Assembly: GCA_963691715.1 (NCBI GenBank)
Contig: OY829281.1
Location: 1,426,001-1,490,000 of the forward strand
Direction of reading: 5' to 3'
DNA from: HXMU1420-13 sp963691715
GTDB taxonomy: Bacteria > Bacteroidota > Rhodothermia > Balneolales > Balneolaceae
Length of the DNA stretch: 64,000 nt
The translations under genes and the position numbers were made by a program. Numbering within the stretch: position 1 is the stretch's first letter; every line of letters starts with the position of its first letter. This document shows positions 17,598-27,426 of this stretch, piece after piece. Below the pieces are notes generated by a model. It searched no databases. It was not told the origin of the DNA and saw only the letters and a program-made list of their open reading frames with translations.

Positions 17598-19633
17598 AAT
17601 GTTTTCTTTAGTACAATTCTTTCTGAATGCGTTTTTACTAATTGATTGTATAAATCTTTAATCCCATTATATTCACTTGGTAGAAACTGTGGCTTATTAA
17701 CTTTTAAGATATAACGCATCAAAATACTTGTTGAACTGGCTTGTATTATTCGTTGATATTCAGCTGAATTATCTGGCAACCTATAAATTATTGGTTTTGG
17801 CAACTCGTCTACAGTCCATCCATCAGGAATTGTTATGTTCATAGTTAACATTTCTTGGAATGAATAGTTATAGTCTACGGGGAAAAATCTGTTTTCTAGT
17901 TGAAATGGGTTCGTTTTCAAGCGCCCAATTACCATAGGATTGAAATAAATAAAATTGCCTTCACTAATTTCATTATTTTCGAATTCTAATATATAATTAA
18001 GCCCTTTTTCAAAATCATCCGATATACTCGAAACTTTGGTAATCTTAGATAGTGATTCTATAGGGAATAAATGATCCTGAAAATAACTAAGTGTATCTTT
18101 TTCGTCAAAATTAGATCTTATATCGACGGCGTAATAACCTGAATTTTGAGCTTTTAATGACCCATAGTAACCATCCTCTGTTAAATGTAACATTATTGTC
18201 TTAACAGAAATATTTTGCGCTGTGTTTTGAATAGGTATCCAAATTATTTGCTCTGGATACATTAATAATCCCGTGGTTCCTAGAACATTTTCTGGCAATA
18301 TTGAAAATGGTCTATTTCGGTCAGTCGCATCTAATATGACCGCCTGTTCCCCTAAGTCTACGTAAACTAAAGTATGATTAAATTGATCAACCACTCCGAG
18401 CAAGGTATTTACTGGCCCATTTTCATGTGTGCTTACCAATAATGGGTATGCATTTAAATCAGCATCACGAAGCATTTGAATTAATGCCATATTTATTTCT
18501 GATCCGTTTCCTTCACCTTCTTTAAATACTTTAATGACATCTTTATCTAAAAAAACACCATATAACCCGTTCCATTCAATTTTTTCTAAAACCAAATTGT
18601 AAATGACTTTTATTTTTTCTATCTCATCAACTATGCCATAAGTGTATAGTTGATTAGTAGCTTTAAGGTCATTGTTTGATTTTAGTTTTTTCCCAAAATC
18701 AGGATATGATAATAAATTCTTAATCAGGTTATCCCATGATTGAGTGTAACTATAAGTTTGTTGACCTGGGTATCTAACATGAGTGAATTGAAATTCAACC
18801 CTAGACTTATTTTGTTCTCTAGACCTTATAAATGGTTCATCTGGTAATGAGGGGATATCTTTCATTACTAAATAAATACTTTCGACTTTAAAATCGACAG
18901 TTTCTGAAAAACGACTCCCCATATTACTATTACCTATTCTGTTGGATTCATTTCTTACCTCATAGTTGAATCTTATTTTATCGACTGAGGTATCTGACTT
19001 TTTTATATGTAAATCATGAATACCAAATGGTTGATATGAATAGGTATAAAACTCAGGAATGCTAGTACTGTATTCACTCCAGATAGTTGGAATATCACTT
19101 TGGAAATACCACGTAGGATACCAAAGCGAAAAATTCATTTCTAATTCAAAACTATATTCGAAGACTGACCCTTTTTTTACATTAGGCACAGAAAATTTTA
19201 ATTCCGACCATTCATTAATTATCTCCTGATCGTAGATATCATTTTTAGATAATTTTTGTTCTAATATAGATCCATTTTCACCCATAGTATAGGAATGCGC
19301 TCTAATACCATCAATTTTTTGTTTGGGATTTTTATCTTTAAATCTCAAGACAACATTCGCATAATCAATTCCCGCATCTTGTAAAATCTTTATTCTGGTA
19401 TGTCTTTTAAATACCAGTTTAAATCCATCACCTTTTTCATACTTTAATTCTGATTTTCCCTTATCGAAAAGAATAACAGCATTAGCTGAGGAATCTTTTT
19501 CATAAACATCCATTAATAATTGTTCTAATGGTACATCACCATATTCAAATACTTGAGCTTTAAGATTGGTATTAATAGTAAGAATGAAGACCAATAATAG
19601 AACAATACTGATCATATAATTACTTATTTTCAT
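17594..19633 (-). CDS. DUF3857 / transglutaminase-like protein lacking the catalytic Cys (paralogue 2)
   Basis: 679 residues with a signal peptide ending N-L-K-A-Q (27). DUF3857 spans roughly 45-270 and the transglutaminase-like core 330-440. Where the nucleophilic Cys is expected it reads G-N-G-S-E-I-N (375-381); the His survives (F-N-H, 418-420) as does an Asp (V-I-L-D, 435). The C-terminal beta domain contains W-T-V-D-E-L-P-K-P and ends R-I-V-L-K-K-T-L, nearly the same as paralogue 3. This is probably a non-enzymatic binding protein. It overlaps the gene downstream by 4 bp and follows paralogue 3 by 5 bp. Confidence 0.82.
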   Translation of the reverse strand: MKISNYMISIVLLLVFILTINTNLKAQVFEYGDVPLEQLLMDVYEKDSSANAVILFDKGKSELKYEKGDGFKLVFKRHTRIKILQDAGIDYANVVLRFKDKNPKQKIDGIRAHSYTMGENGSILEQKLSKNDIYDQEIINEWSELKFSVPNVKKGSVFEYSFELEMNFSLWYPTWYFQSDIPTIWSEYSTSIPEFYTYSYQPFGIHDLHIKKSDTSVDKIRFNYEVRNESNRIGNSNMGSRFSETVDFKVESIYLVMKDIPSLPDEPFIRSREQNKSRVEFQFTHVRYPGQQTYSYTQSWDNLIKNLLSYPDFGKKLKSNNDLKATNQLYTYGIVDEIEKIKVIYNLVLEKIEWNGLYGVFLDKDVIKVFKEGEGNGSEINMALIQMLRDADLNAYPLLVSTHENGPVNTLLGVVDQFNHTLVYVDLGEQAVILDATDRNRPFSILPENVLGTTGLLMYPEQIIWIPIQNTAQNISVKTIMLHLTEDGYYGSLKAQNSGYYAVDIRSNFDEKDTLSYFQDHLFPIESLSKITKVSSISDDFEKGLNYILEFENNEISEGNFIYFNPMVIGRLKTNPFQLENRFFPVDYNYSFQEMLTMNITIPDGWTVDELPKPIIYRLPDNSAEYQRIIQASSTSILMRYILKVNKPQFLPSEYNGIKDLYNQLVKTHSERIVLKKTL

Positions 19634-19638
19634 ATGTT

Positions 19639-21615
19639 TTATGGTGTTTTCTTTAGTACAATTCTTTCTGCCAAACTACTTACCATTTGATCATACATGC
19701 CTTTTAAAACTTCATATTCTTCAGGCATGAAACGAATTTTATCTATTTTTAAGCGGTAATTCATAGATATTTGATTATTATCTGCTCGTATAATCCTCCT
19801 AAACTCCCCTGATCGACCTGGTAATCTGTATAGTACAGGTTGAGGTAACTCATCTATTGTCCATCCTTCAGGAATGTTTATGGTCATAACAATACTTTCG
19901 TCAAAAGGATAGTCATAATCGATAGGGTAAGTTCTGTTTTCTAATTTAAAAGGATTACTTCCTAATCGATCCATAATCATTGGATTGAAATAGAAGATTG
20001 AATTATCGGATGTACCTTTACGGGTTATTTTAAAATCAATATCATAACCTTCAAGCACCTCATTACTATGTATTGTAAGATCAGAAATGTTATAAACAGG
20101 ATTAGTACCAAAATACTTCTTGGTGAGTGCATCTGAAAAATCTTCTTTTTTATGAAGCTCATCCATATCCACAGCATACAAGCCTTTTAGTTGAGTATTT
20201 ATATTAGCTCTTATACTGTCTTGATCTATCGTTACTGTGATATTTTTAAAGGAGGAATTCTTTACTATTTGATCTACTGGTAACCATACTAGCTGATCGG
20301 TATAAACCATTAACCCATTGCTTCCAAGCACATTAAATGGTAAGATATTATAAGGTCTGGAGCGATTTTTTGGATCAAGCAGATAATATTGACCGTCAAT
20401 AGCAACATAGGTAATAGTTGAATTGAATTGTGTAGCCTCTGGAAAAAGACCAATTATTTCTCCGTTTCCTGTGGTACTTACTAACACAGGATACGCTTCA
20501 AAACCTGCTTCCCTAAGTAATTGAATGAGTACAAAATTAATAGCCGAACTATGGCCATTTCCTTCTTTATAAACTTCTTCTAAGCTTTTACGAGTATATA
20601 ATCGATGACGTTCATCCCATTCAATTGTTTTTTGTACATGATCATAGATCGCAATCATTTTATCAAGATTCGATTTAATGTCTTTTGTTATACTATTCGC
20701 AACATTTTTAAGCGTTTTACTACTCTTTAATCGATCTCCATAATTTCTATATTCATCTAAATCGTCAACTAGTTCACTCCATGTTGGAATAACAGTTTCC
20801 AGTAATGAATTCGGCAAATCAATAGCTGCTAACTCAAAACGTAAGTGTGCTAAATAGTCAACCTTAGCTCTCATAAATGGTTCGTTCTTTATTGCGGGAA
20901 GGTCGGCCATAACGTATTTATTTTTCACCCCTGTCAAAACATAAACATCTGAGTCTCGTCCTGAGTTAGAAAGTATCGTAATTGGTTCATTGTAGGGGGT
21001 TTCTTCTTTTATTGAATATTCATGGTAGCCTCTTGTTACGCTCAAAAATTTATAAAATTCAGGTATCTTCGTATTGAACTCGCTCCAAACTGTTGGTATT
21101 TCTCGTTGAAAGAACCAATTAGGAAAATCGAATATATATTCAGTAATCATTTTATATTCGTATTCAATAATACAACCTGCTTGAACATTAGGAATCGAGA
21201 ATTTATACTTAGACCAATTTGAGCTAACTTTCTCGATAAACTTTTCTTTTCTCCCTAATTTAGATGTGATCATTTCTCCATTAGAATCTTTGCAGTAGGC
21301 AACTCCTTTCACATTCAAAATTTTTTGTTCTGGATCTTCATGTCTAAAATCAACAGCAATATCAGCCAAATCTAATGCGTCATCATTAAAAATTTTAATC
21401 CTTGTGTGGCGGCTCACCTCTAATTTCAGATTACTTTGCTTGTAATCAATTTCAGCATTGCCTACATCAAATAAAACTACTGCACTTGCAGTTGAATCTT
21501 TTTCATAAAGTTCCATAGCTAATTGATGGTCAGGAATTTTACCAAATTTATATGACTGCGCCGCTAATGTGTTTGATACTACAATTAAAATCCCAATACA
21601 TAATTTGATTTTCAT
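19639..21615 (-). CDS. DUF3857 / transglutaminase-like protein lacking Cys and His (paralogue 3)
   Basis: 658 residues with a signal peptide ending T-L-A-A-Q (20). Same layout as paralogue 2: E-L-Y-E-K-D-S-T-A-S-A-V-V-L-F near the start, R-H-T-R-I-K-I-F, then a transglutaminase-like core in which the Cys site reads G-H-S-S-A-I-N (354-360) and the His site F-N-S (397-399). D414 remains. It ends R-I-V-L-K-K-T-P. Closest to paralogue 2 by eye, so the pair looks like a recent tandem duplication. First gene of the three-gene unit; a 193-bp gap separates it from paralogue 4. Confidence 0.82.
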   Translation of the reverse strand: MKIKLCIGILIVVSNTLAAQSYKFGKIPDHQLAMELYEKDSTASAVVLFDVGNAEIDYKQSNLKLEVSRHTRIKIFNDDALDLADIAVDFRHEDPEQKILNVKGVAYCKDSNGEMITSKLGRKEKFIEKVSSNWSKYKFSIPNVQAGCIIEYEYKMITEYIFDFPNWFFQREIPTVWSEFNTKIPEFYKFLSVTRGYHEYSIKEETPYNEPITILSNSGRDSDVYVLTGVKNKYVMADLPAIKNEPFMRAKVDYLAHLRFELAAIDLPNSLLETVIPTWSELVDDLDEYRNYGDRLKSSKTLKNVANSITKDIKSNLDKMIAIYDHVQKTIEWDERHRLYTRKSLEEVYKEGNGHSSAINFVLIQLLREAGFEAYPVLVSTTGNGEIIGLFPEATQFNSTITYVAIDGQYYLLDPKNRSRPYNILPFNVLGSNGLMVYTDQLVWLPVDQIVKNSSFKNITVTIDQDSIRANINTQLKGLYAVDMDELHKKEDFSDALTKKYFGTNPVYNISDLTIHSNEVLEGYDIDFKITRKGTSDNSIFYFNPMIMDRLGSNPFKLENRTYPIDYDYPFDESIVMTINIPEGWTIDELPQPVLYRLPGRSGEFRRIIRADNNQISMNYRLKIDKIRFMPEEYEVLKGMYDQMVSSLAERIVLKKTP

Positions 21616-21808
21616 CTATACTAACCTTGTTTATAAAGATTTAAAAAAAGCCTTTTTATGAATAAATTTCAACAAAAAAATCACATAGATTAATCTAAAG
21701 GACAGTCTGCATCACAACATCAATAGTTAAGATCCACTAAGAAAAATTGAGAATGAAATTCAGATGCCTGTATTTATTCCAGATCAATATTATGTTGTGA
21801 ATCTATTG

Positions 21809-23779
21809 TTATTCAGATTTTATTTTTTCTAGAACTACAGTAAATGATTGTGAATCAACCACTTTTTGAAATAAATCTTTAACCATCGAATAATCGTCAA
21901 CTCCATAATAGGTTGAAGCAATATTTATATCAGAAACTAGAGTTAACTTATCTCCTTGTTGACTCACCATAAATCGATAATAACCGGTATTATTAGGTAA
22001 TCGAATCTGAGTATTTTTAGGAATTTCTTCAATTACATATCCCTCAGGAATTGTTAATGAAGTTACATACTGTCGCTTATATGGATAATTTATTTCTATG
22101 GGAAATTCTCTGTCTTCTGCTTTAAATGGATTTTCTTGTAATGCAAGAAACAAAAATGGTTTTAAATAAATCAGATTTCCATTCATATCAAATACAGACT
22201 CACTAGGAATACTTAGTGATGTCTGAAAACTTATTTGCTCTCCCATATTTTCTAAATTATCGAAAGAAGAAGAATCCACTCTAATTCCTTGGATGTCGTG
22301 GAATTCATTTTCCCAATATTCGTCAAGTTCGGATAAATTTACTTCTGATCGAAGACGTTCTGCAAACTCACCCATTAAACGACCTTGGTACTTTACATTC
22401 ACTGTTGGACTTTCTGAAACAGAATATGTTAAACTGATTCGCTCATTGTTCTTATCCATGGGGGTAGATTGTAACCAACCAAAAGAATCATCTTCACGAA
22501 TCACAAACACTTTTCTATATAGTATTTTTGGATGAGGTGATTTAAACGATCGATTACCTGAGGATGCATCCATTACAAATGCTCTATTTTCTATTTCTAC
22601 AACAGCTACTACCATATTAAACTGATTTATTAAAGCAAAATCAGTCAATACTGATCCGTTTGATCTTGTACTAAGTAACCCAGGACTTGCCTTTATATCC
22701 GCATACCTTAACATTTCGATCAACAAATGATTTATATCACCTGTATTCCCAATATTCGTATTGAAGGCATCTCTTATCCCTTTTTCGGTAAGTATTCGAT
22801 GCATTCCATCCCATTCAAGATTAGATGCGACATATTGATATATTGATCTTGCTTTTTCTAATTCGGTTATTTTACCACTAATTAGATTATCGACCACTTC
22901 TTTCATTTCCCCATTCAAGCGTTGCTTTCCAAAATCACCCCGGTCATTTAATTCCTTTGCGAGTGCATCCCAATCTTTAAAAAAATTTTGGAATCTATAA
23001 TTAGGTAAAGAAATATTTTGTAGTTGAGTAATTACCTCAGATATATAATCATCTCTATTAATCATATAGGGTAAGTCTTCAACAGGAGGTAAGTCTTTTT
23101 TTACCATTCTAAAAATGTAAGAGCCTTGATTTCTATTAGATACTGTTGATACCAATGACTTATTCACTTCATACACTTCTAGAGAATCATTTCCTTTAAA
23201 AATCATTTTATATTGTAATCCTACTGGGATTTGCATTTTATACTCGCTCCATTGTACAGGTAGATAATCATGAAACTCCCAATCAGGTAACATAAATGGA
23301 TTTCCCATCTTTTTTCTGTAGGAATATTCCAATATTGTACCTGAATTTACCCCAGGGATTGAAAACTTTTTCAAAGTGATATCATCATTAAATTTTTCAG
23401 TGATAATTTCTTCACGATTTAATTTTGTTTCGCTTATAGCACCAGATTCAGAAAGGCGATAAGAGGAAGCTTTAATTTCAAAAACTTCTTGTTTGAATTC
23501 TTTATTGATGGGAATTTCAACATTGGCGTATTCCAATCCTTCATCATTTAGTATTAACATCCTTTTATGATAGTTTAGATATGCACTAACATCGGAATCG
23601 AAATCAGCATAGCCATACTCGAACAATATAATGGCTGGCATAGTAGAATCATATTTGGTGTTGTGAGAAGAAAATTCAAGGTTACTTATGTCTCCTAATT
23701 TTTTGATTTGTGCTCTAATTTCTAAAGTATAAAAATTTAAAAATATAATAGTTGCGAGGATTTTTATTATTTTTTTCAT
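21809..23779 (-). CDS. DUF3857 / transglutaminase-like protein lacking Cys and His (paralogue 4)
   Basis: 656 residues with a signal peptide ending I-R-A-Q (24). It aligns by eye with paralogues 2 and 3 (W-S-E-Y-K-M-Q-I-P, L-E-W-D-G-M-H-R) but is more divergent. The Cys site reads G-N-T-G-D-I-N (344-350) and the His site F-N-M (387-389). It ends T-V-V-L-E-K-I-K-S-E. The 193-bp gap to the next paralogue holds no clear terminator and may carry a promoter. Function unknown; a structural or binding role is more likely than catalysis. Confidence 0.8.
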   Translation of the reverse strand: MKKIIKILATIIFLNFYTLEIRAQIKKLGDISNLEFSSHNTKYDSTMPAIILFEYGYADFDSDVSAYLNYHKRMLILNDEGLEYANVEIPINKEFKQEVFEIKASSYRLSESGAISETKLNREEIITEKFNDDITLKKFSIPGVNSGTILEYSYRKKMGNPFMLPDWEFHDYLPVQWSEYKMQIPVGLQYKMIFKGNDSLEVYEVNKSLVSTVSNRNQGSYIFRMVKKDLPPVEDLPYMINRDDYISEVITQLQNISLPNYRFQNFFKDWDALAKELNDRGDFGKQRLNGEMKEVVDNLISGKITELEKARSIYQYVASNLEWDGMHRILTEKGIRDAFNTNIGNTGDINHLLIEMLRYADIKASPGLLSTRSNGSVLTDFALINQFNMVVAVVEIENRAFVMDASSGNRSFKSPHPKILYRKVFVIREDDSFGWLQSTPMDKNNERISLTYSVSESPTVNVKYQGRLMGEFAERLRSEVNLSELDEYWENEFHDIQGIRVDSSSFDNLENMGEQISFQTSLSIPSESVFDMNGNLIYLKPFLFLALQENPFKAEDREFPIEINYPYKRQYVTSLTIPEGYVIEEIPKNTQIRLPNNTGYYRFMVSQQGDKLTLVSDINIASTYYGVDDYSMVKDLFQKVVDSQSFTVVLEKIKSE

Positions 23780-23856
23780 ACTTGAATAATTAGCTTATGA
23801 AGAGGAGCCGATAATATATAATGATTCTAAAACTATTCAATATAAAATCAATAGGT

Positions 23857-23888
23857 AAAGCCTCATATACCTAAGAATATGAGGCTTT
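23857..23888 (-). terminator. Terminator after pgk
   Basis: Perfect 12-bp arms AAAGCCTCATAT (23857-23868) and ATATGAGGCTTT (23877-23888) with an 8-nt loop, 19 bp after the pgk stop. The pgk unit is thereby separated from the DUF3857 genes. Confidence 0.8.
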
Positions 23889-23906
23889 CTAATACGATGT
23901 AACACC

Positions 23907-25100
23907 TTATTTATCTGTTAAACAACTTACACCTGGTAAGTCTTTACCTTCTAAGTATTCTAGACTTGCACCTCCACCTGTAGAAACATGAGAAACTTTA
24001 TCTGACAACCCAGCATTTTTTATAGCCGATGCAGAATCACCACCACCAATTATACTTGTTGCTCCAAAATCGGTTGCTTCTACCAATGCTTGTGCTACTG
24101 CATTAGTACCCTCCGCAAAGCTAGGCATTTCAAAAACTCCCATGGGTCCGTTCCAAACCACGGTTTGAGCTGCTTTAATTGCATTGCCAAATGAAATCGC
24201 AGATTGTGGCCCAATATCCAAGGCTTCCCAGCCTTCTTTTATATTATCTTCATCTACTACTTCTTGGTTCGCTTCGTTGCTAAAATCATCGGCTATTACG
24301 AAATCGAAAGGTAACATTAAATGTACACCAGCAGCTTTTGCCTCTTCTTGCAATTCTTTAGCTGTTTGTACCATTTCTTGCTGCAATAGTGAGTTTCCAA
24401 CCTTTTTCCCATTAGCCACTAAAAAAGTGTACGCCATCCCACCACCTATGATGATTGTATCAACTTTACTGATCAATTGTCGAATTACTGGGATTTTATC
24501 TGAAACTTTAGCTCCACCTAAAATGGCGACAAACGGTCGTTTTGGATCATTTATGCTGTCACTTAGGTACTTAATTTCCTTCTCTAGTAAGAAACCTGAA
24601 GCTGCTGGTTGTAAAAATTCTGTTACTCCAGCAACCGAAGCATGTGCTCTATGTGAAGAACCGAACGCATCGTTCACAAAAAGATCTGCATGAGCTGCAA
24701 GTGCTTTACTAAAACCTTTATCATTGTTGGTTTCTTCTTTATAAAAGCGAACATTCTCGAGCACTACCACTTCACCTGGTTTTGCTGAATTTATTGTAGA
24801 AGTAGCATTATTTCCAATACAGTCGTTTGCAAAATGAACAGGAGCATCAATCAACTGGCCTAAATGATCAGCTACTGGCTTTAGTGAATATTCTATTTTC
24901 TTTTCACCTTTTGGGCGTCCAAGATGACTCGTTAAAATGAGAAGTCCACCTTTTTCTAGTATAAAGTTTATTGACGGTAAAGCTGCTCTAATACGATTAT
25001 CATCAGTAATTAAACCATCAATGATGGGCACGTTGAAATCTACGCGCATCATTACTTTTTTCCCAGTTATATCAATATCGTGGAGAGTGAGTTTAGACAT
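23907..25100 (-). CDS. pgk: Phosphoglycerate kinase
   Basis: Glycolytic enzyme transferring phosphate between 1,3-bisphosphoglycerate and ADP. At 397 residues it has the family's standard length. The N-terminal signature is V-M-M-R-V-D-F-N-V-P, with H-L-G-R-P-K-G near residue 60, A-I-L-G-G-A-K-V-S-D-K near 193, N-G-P-M-G-V-F-E and the final G-G-G-A-S-L-E-Y-L-E-G. It is transcribed divergently from the cysteine desulfurase gene. Confidence 0.96.
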   Translation of the reverse strand: MSKLTLHDIDITGKKVMMRVDFNVPIIDGLITDDNRIRAALPSINFILEKGGLLILTSHLGRPKGEKKIEYSLKPVADHLGQLIDAPVHFANDCIGNNATSTINSAKPGEVVVLENVRFYKEETNNDKGFSKALAAHADLFVNDAFGSSHRAHASVAGVTEFLQPAASGFLLEKEIKYLSDSINDPKRPFVAILGGAKVSDKIPVIRQLISKVDTIIIGGGMAYTFLVANGKKVGNSLLQQEMVQTAKELQEEAKAAGVHLMLPFDFVIADDFSNEANQEVVDEDNIKEGWEALDIGPQSAISFGNAIKAAQTVVWNGPMGVFEMPSFAEGTNAVAQALVEATDFGATSIIGGGDSASAIKNAGLSDKVSHVSTGGGASLEYLEGKDLPGVSCLTDK

Positions 25101-25281
25101 GAATATATAAATTAAATTTCCTTTAAATATTTTGGTTGAAGGTACGAGGTTTTATTTCGAAAATATAATTACTATTAGAACATCATTTCATATAAAAGAG
25201 TATTATTTGATTTAGCCATTTCCATACAAATCTGATTTTTGATTAACGATTTCCTACATTTATAAACTTCAAAAAAAGAAT

Positions 25282-26445
25282 ATGCATACAGTTTATTTAG
25301 ATCATGCTGCAACTACCCCCTTAGATCCCAGGGTGTTAGAAACCATGTTGCCATTTATGACAGAAAGCTATGGTAATGCTAATTCAGCACATCATTTAGG
25401 ACAAAAAGCAAAAGTAAAGGTTGAAGATGCTCGAGAAAAAGTTGCCCATCTTTTAAATGCAGAACCTTCAGAAATAATTTTCACAAGTGGTGGCACTGAA
25501 AGCGATAATGCTGTAATAAAAGGTGTACTCGCTCTATCAGCTAATAAATCAGAGATTATCACTTCCGAAATTGAACACCACGCCGTTCTTCACCCCATTG
25601 AAATGTCTAAAATGCAGGGTTTCCAACCTGTATTTGTAGAATCAGAGGCTTGTGGCACTATTACAGCAGAATCTGTATTAGATAAAATTAATGACCAAAC
25701 TGCGCTAGTAAGTATCATGCATGTGAATAATGAAATCGGATGCATTAACGAAATAAAAGAAATTGCAACGATATGTAGAGAAAGAAATATTCCTTTTCAT
25801 TCAGATACCGTTCAAAGCTTGGGTAAAATCCCATTTGATGTGAAGGATATTGGTCTAGATTTTCTAAGTGGAAGTGCTCATAAAATATATGGACCAAAAG
25901 GGATTGGCATTATGTATGTAAGAACGGGTGCTAGATGGATGCCTTGGATGACTGGCGGATCACAAGAACGTAGACGTAGAGGAGGTACTTTAAACGTGCC
26001 TGGCGTTATTGGATTTACTAGAGCCTTAGAATTGGCTTATGAAGAAATGGAAGCAAATACCTCTCACTATAAACAATTAAGAGCCCTACTTATTAATCAA
26101 TTAAATGATAAACTTACCAGCTGTTCCTATACAATCAATGGAAATGCTGAGAAGGGTGTCCCGCATATCATAAATCTTACATTTACCGACTCTCAAGGGC
26201 GTGGTGTTGATGGTGAAATGTTATTGCTTAATCTAGATATAGATGGGATTTGCGTTTCAAATGGATCTGCCTGCACATCTGGAGCTATGGAACCATCACA
26301 TGTATTAACTGGAATTGGGTTAGTAAACGGAGTAGCAAATTCTAGTATTCGTGTAAGCTTTGGTAAAAAAAATACAAAGGAAGACATCATCTTCTTTGTT
26401 GAAAAATTAAACAAAGTTCTCGAGAGAATGTTTGCGTTAGTATAA
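25282..26445 (+). CDS. Cysteine desulfurase (NifS/IscS type)
   Basis: PLP enzyme taking sulfur from cysteine for Fe-S clusters or thio-modification. 387 residues with D-H-A-A-T-T-P-L-D at the start, the E-I-E-H-H-A-V motif near residue 95, the PLP lysine in S-G-S-A-H-K-I-Y-G-P-K-G (around 206) and the persulfide cysteine in S-N-G-S-A-C-T-S-G (around 329). The class I loop suggests an IscS/NifS rather than a SufS enzyme. No iscU partner follows; instead LOG begins at the last base of its stop codon. Confidence 0.9.
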   Translation: MHTVYLDHAATTPLDPRVLETMLPFMTESYGNANSAHHLGQKAKVKVEDAREKVAHLLNAEPSEIIFTSGGTESDNAVIKGVLALSANKSEIITSEIEHHAVLHPIEMSKMQGFQPVFVESEACGTITAESVLDKINDQTALVSIMHVNNEIGCINEIKEIATICRERNIPFHSDTVQSLGKIPFDVKDIGLDFLSGSAHKIYGPKGIGIMYVRTGARWMPWMTGGSQERRRRGGTLNVPGVIGFTRALELAYEEMEANTSHYKQLRALLINQLNDKLTSCSYTINGNAEKGVPHIINLTFTDSQGRGVDGEMLLLNLDIDGICVSNGSACTSGAMEPSHVLTGIGLVNGVANSSIRVSFGKKNTKEDIIFFVEKLNKVLERMFALV

Positions 26446-26984
26446 TGAAAAAAGTTTGTGTTTACTGTGGATCACGTATACCCAATGATTTAGAAATTAT
26501 TAATACCGCAAAACAAATTGGAAGCGCACTTGCTAAACAAGGGTTTGGGTTGGTTTTTGGTGGTGGAAAAGTGGGTATAATGGGAATTATTGCTGATTCT
26601 TGTTTAGAGAATAACGGTCATGTTATTGGGGTAATACCTTCTGCAATCAAAAATATGGAAGTAGCACATTTGGGGCTCACAAAATTACATGAAACACCAG
26701 ATATGCATACAAGAAAAGCAATGATGGAATCACTTTCCGATATATTTTTAGTACTCCCGGGTGGCTTTGGAACTTTAGACGAATTCTTTGAGATCCTTAC
26801 TTGGCGCCAACTTGGATTTCATAATAAACCTATAGTTCTACTTAATATTAATGGTTATTTTGATGGATTATTACACTTTATTGAACGTGGTTTAAATGAA
26901 GATTTCTTACAATTGAACGCTTTAAACTTATTCTCAGTAGCTACCAACTTTGATGAATGCATGGAAATTATTCAGCATAGCTAA
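26445..26984 (+). CDS. LOG-family phosphoribohydrolase
   Basis: 179 residues beginning K-K-V-C-V-Y-C-G-S-R and carrying G-G-G-K-V-G-I-M-G plus the family motif P-G-G-F-G-T-L-D-E-F-F-E with the catalytic region M-H-T-R-K-A-M-M. LOG proteins (TIGR00730) cleave ribose 5-phosphate from nucleoside monophosphates, including cytokinin precursors; older annotations call them lysine decarboxylase-like. It overlaps the cysteine desulfurase stop by one base, so the two are translationally coupled. Confidence 0.9.
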   Translation: MKKVCVYCGSRIPNDLEIINTAKQIGSALAKQGFGLVFGGGKVGIMGIIADSCLENNGHVIGVIPSAIKNMEVAHLGLTKLHETPDMHTRKAMMESLSDIFLVLPGGFGTLDEFFEILTWRQLGFHNKPIVLLNINGYFDGLLHFIERGLNEDFLQLNALNLFSVATNFDECMEIIQHS

Positions 26985-26997
26985 AACTTAACTATCT

Positions 26998-27426
26998 ATG
27001 AAAAACATTTACCTTTCCAGTATTCTTTTAATGCTTTTTACCATGACAAATTGCACAGAAAAAATCACATCCATCCAAGATCAAGATAATCCTTTAGATG
27101 CTTGTCCTAATACCCCAAATTGTGAACGAACCTCTAAATTATTTTCTACTGATTCAGCAACAGTATTAAATATATCAGATGATGTACTACGAGCTATGAA
27201 TGCTGTATCGGTGGAGTGGAATGAAGAAAAAAAACAAATTCATGCAGTTTTTGAAATCCCAGTTTTCGGTTGGCGCGATGACGTCCATATTGCAGTTGCA
27301 AAAAATGGGGATAAAACCAGACTATTTATACGTAGTGCAAGCCGCGAAGGCCATTGGGATATTTGGGCAAATAGAATTAGAATCAATAAATTTTTTCGAA
27401 AACTTAATAAATCGATTACGCTATGA
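26998..27426 (+). CDS. DUF1499 lipoprotein
   Basis: 142 residues with a hydrophobic leader ending T-M-T-N-C, a likely lipobox with acylated Cys. The DUF1499 hallmark C-P-N-T-P-N-C-E-R follows near residue 37. Family function is unknown. It starts 13 bp after LOG and its last codons overlap the next membrane-protein gene by 4 bp (ATGA), so it is part of the cysteine desulfurase-LOG operon. Confidence 0.82.
   Translation: MKNIYLSSILLMLFTMTNCTEKITSIQDQDNPLDACPNTPNCERTSKLFSTDSATVLNISDDVLRAMNAVSVEWNEEKKQIHAVFEIPVFGWRDDVHIAVAKNGDKTRLFIRSASREGHWDIWANRIRINKFFRKLNKSITL

Noticed and set aside
24184..24693. 169-codon open frame antisense to pgk
   Set aside because: It lies wholly inside the well-conserved pgk gene on the other strand and reads as low-complexity Ser/Thr/Ile-rich sequence typical of an antisense shadow.
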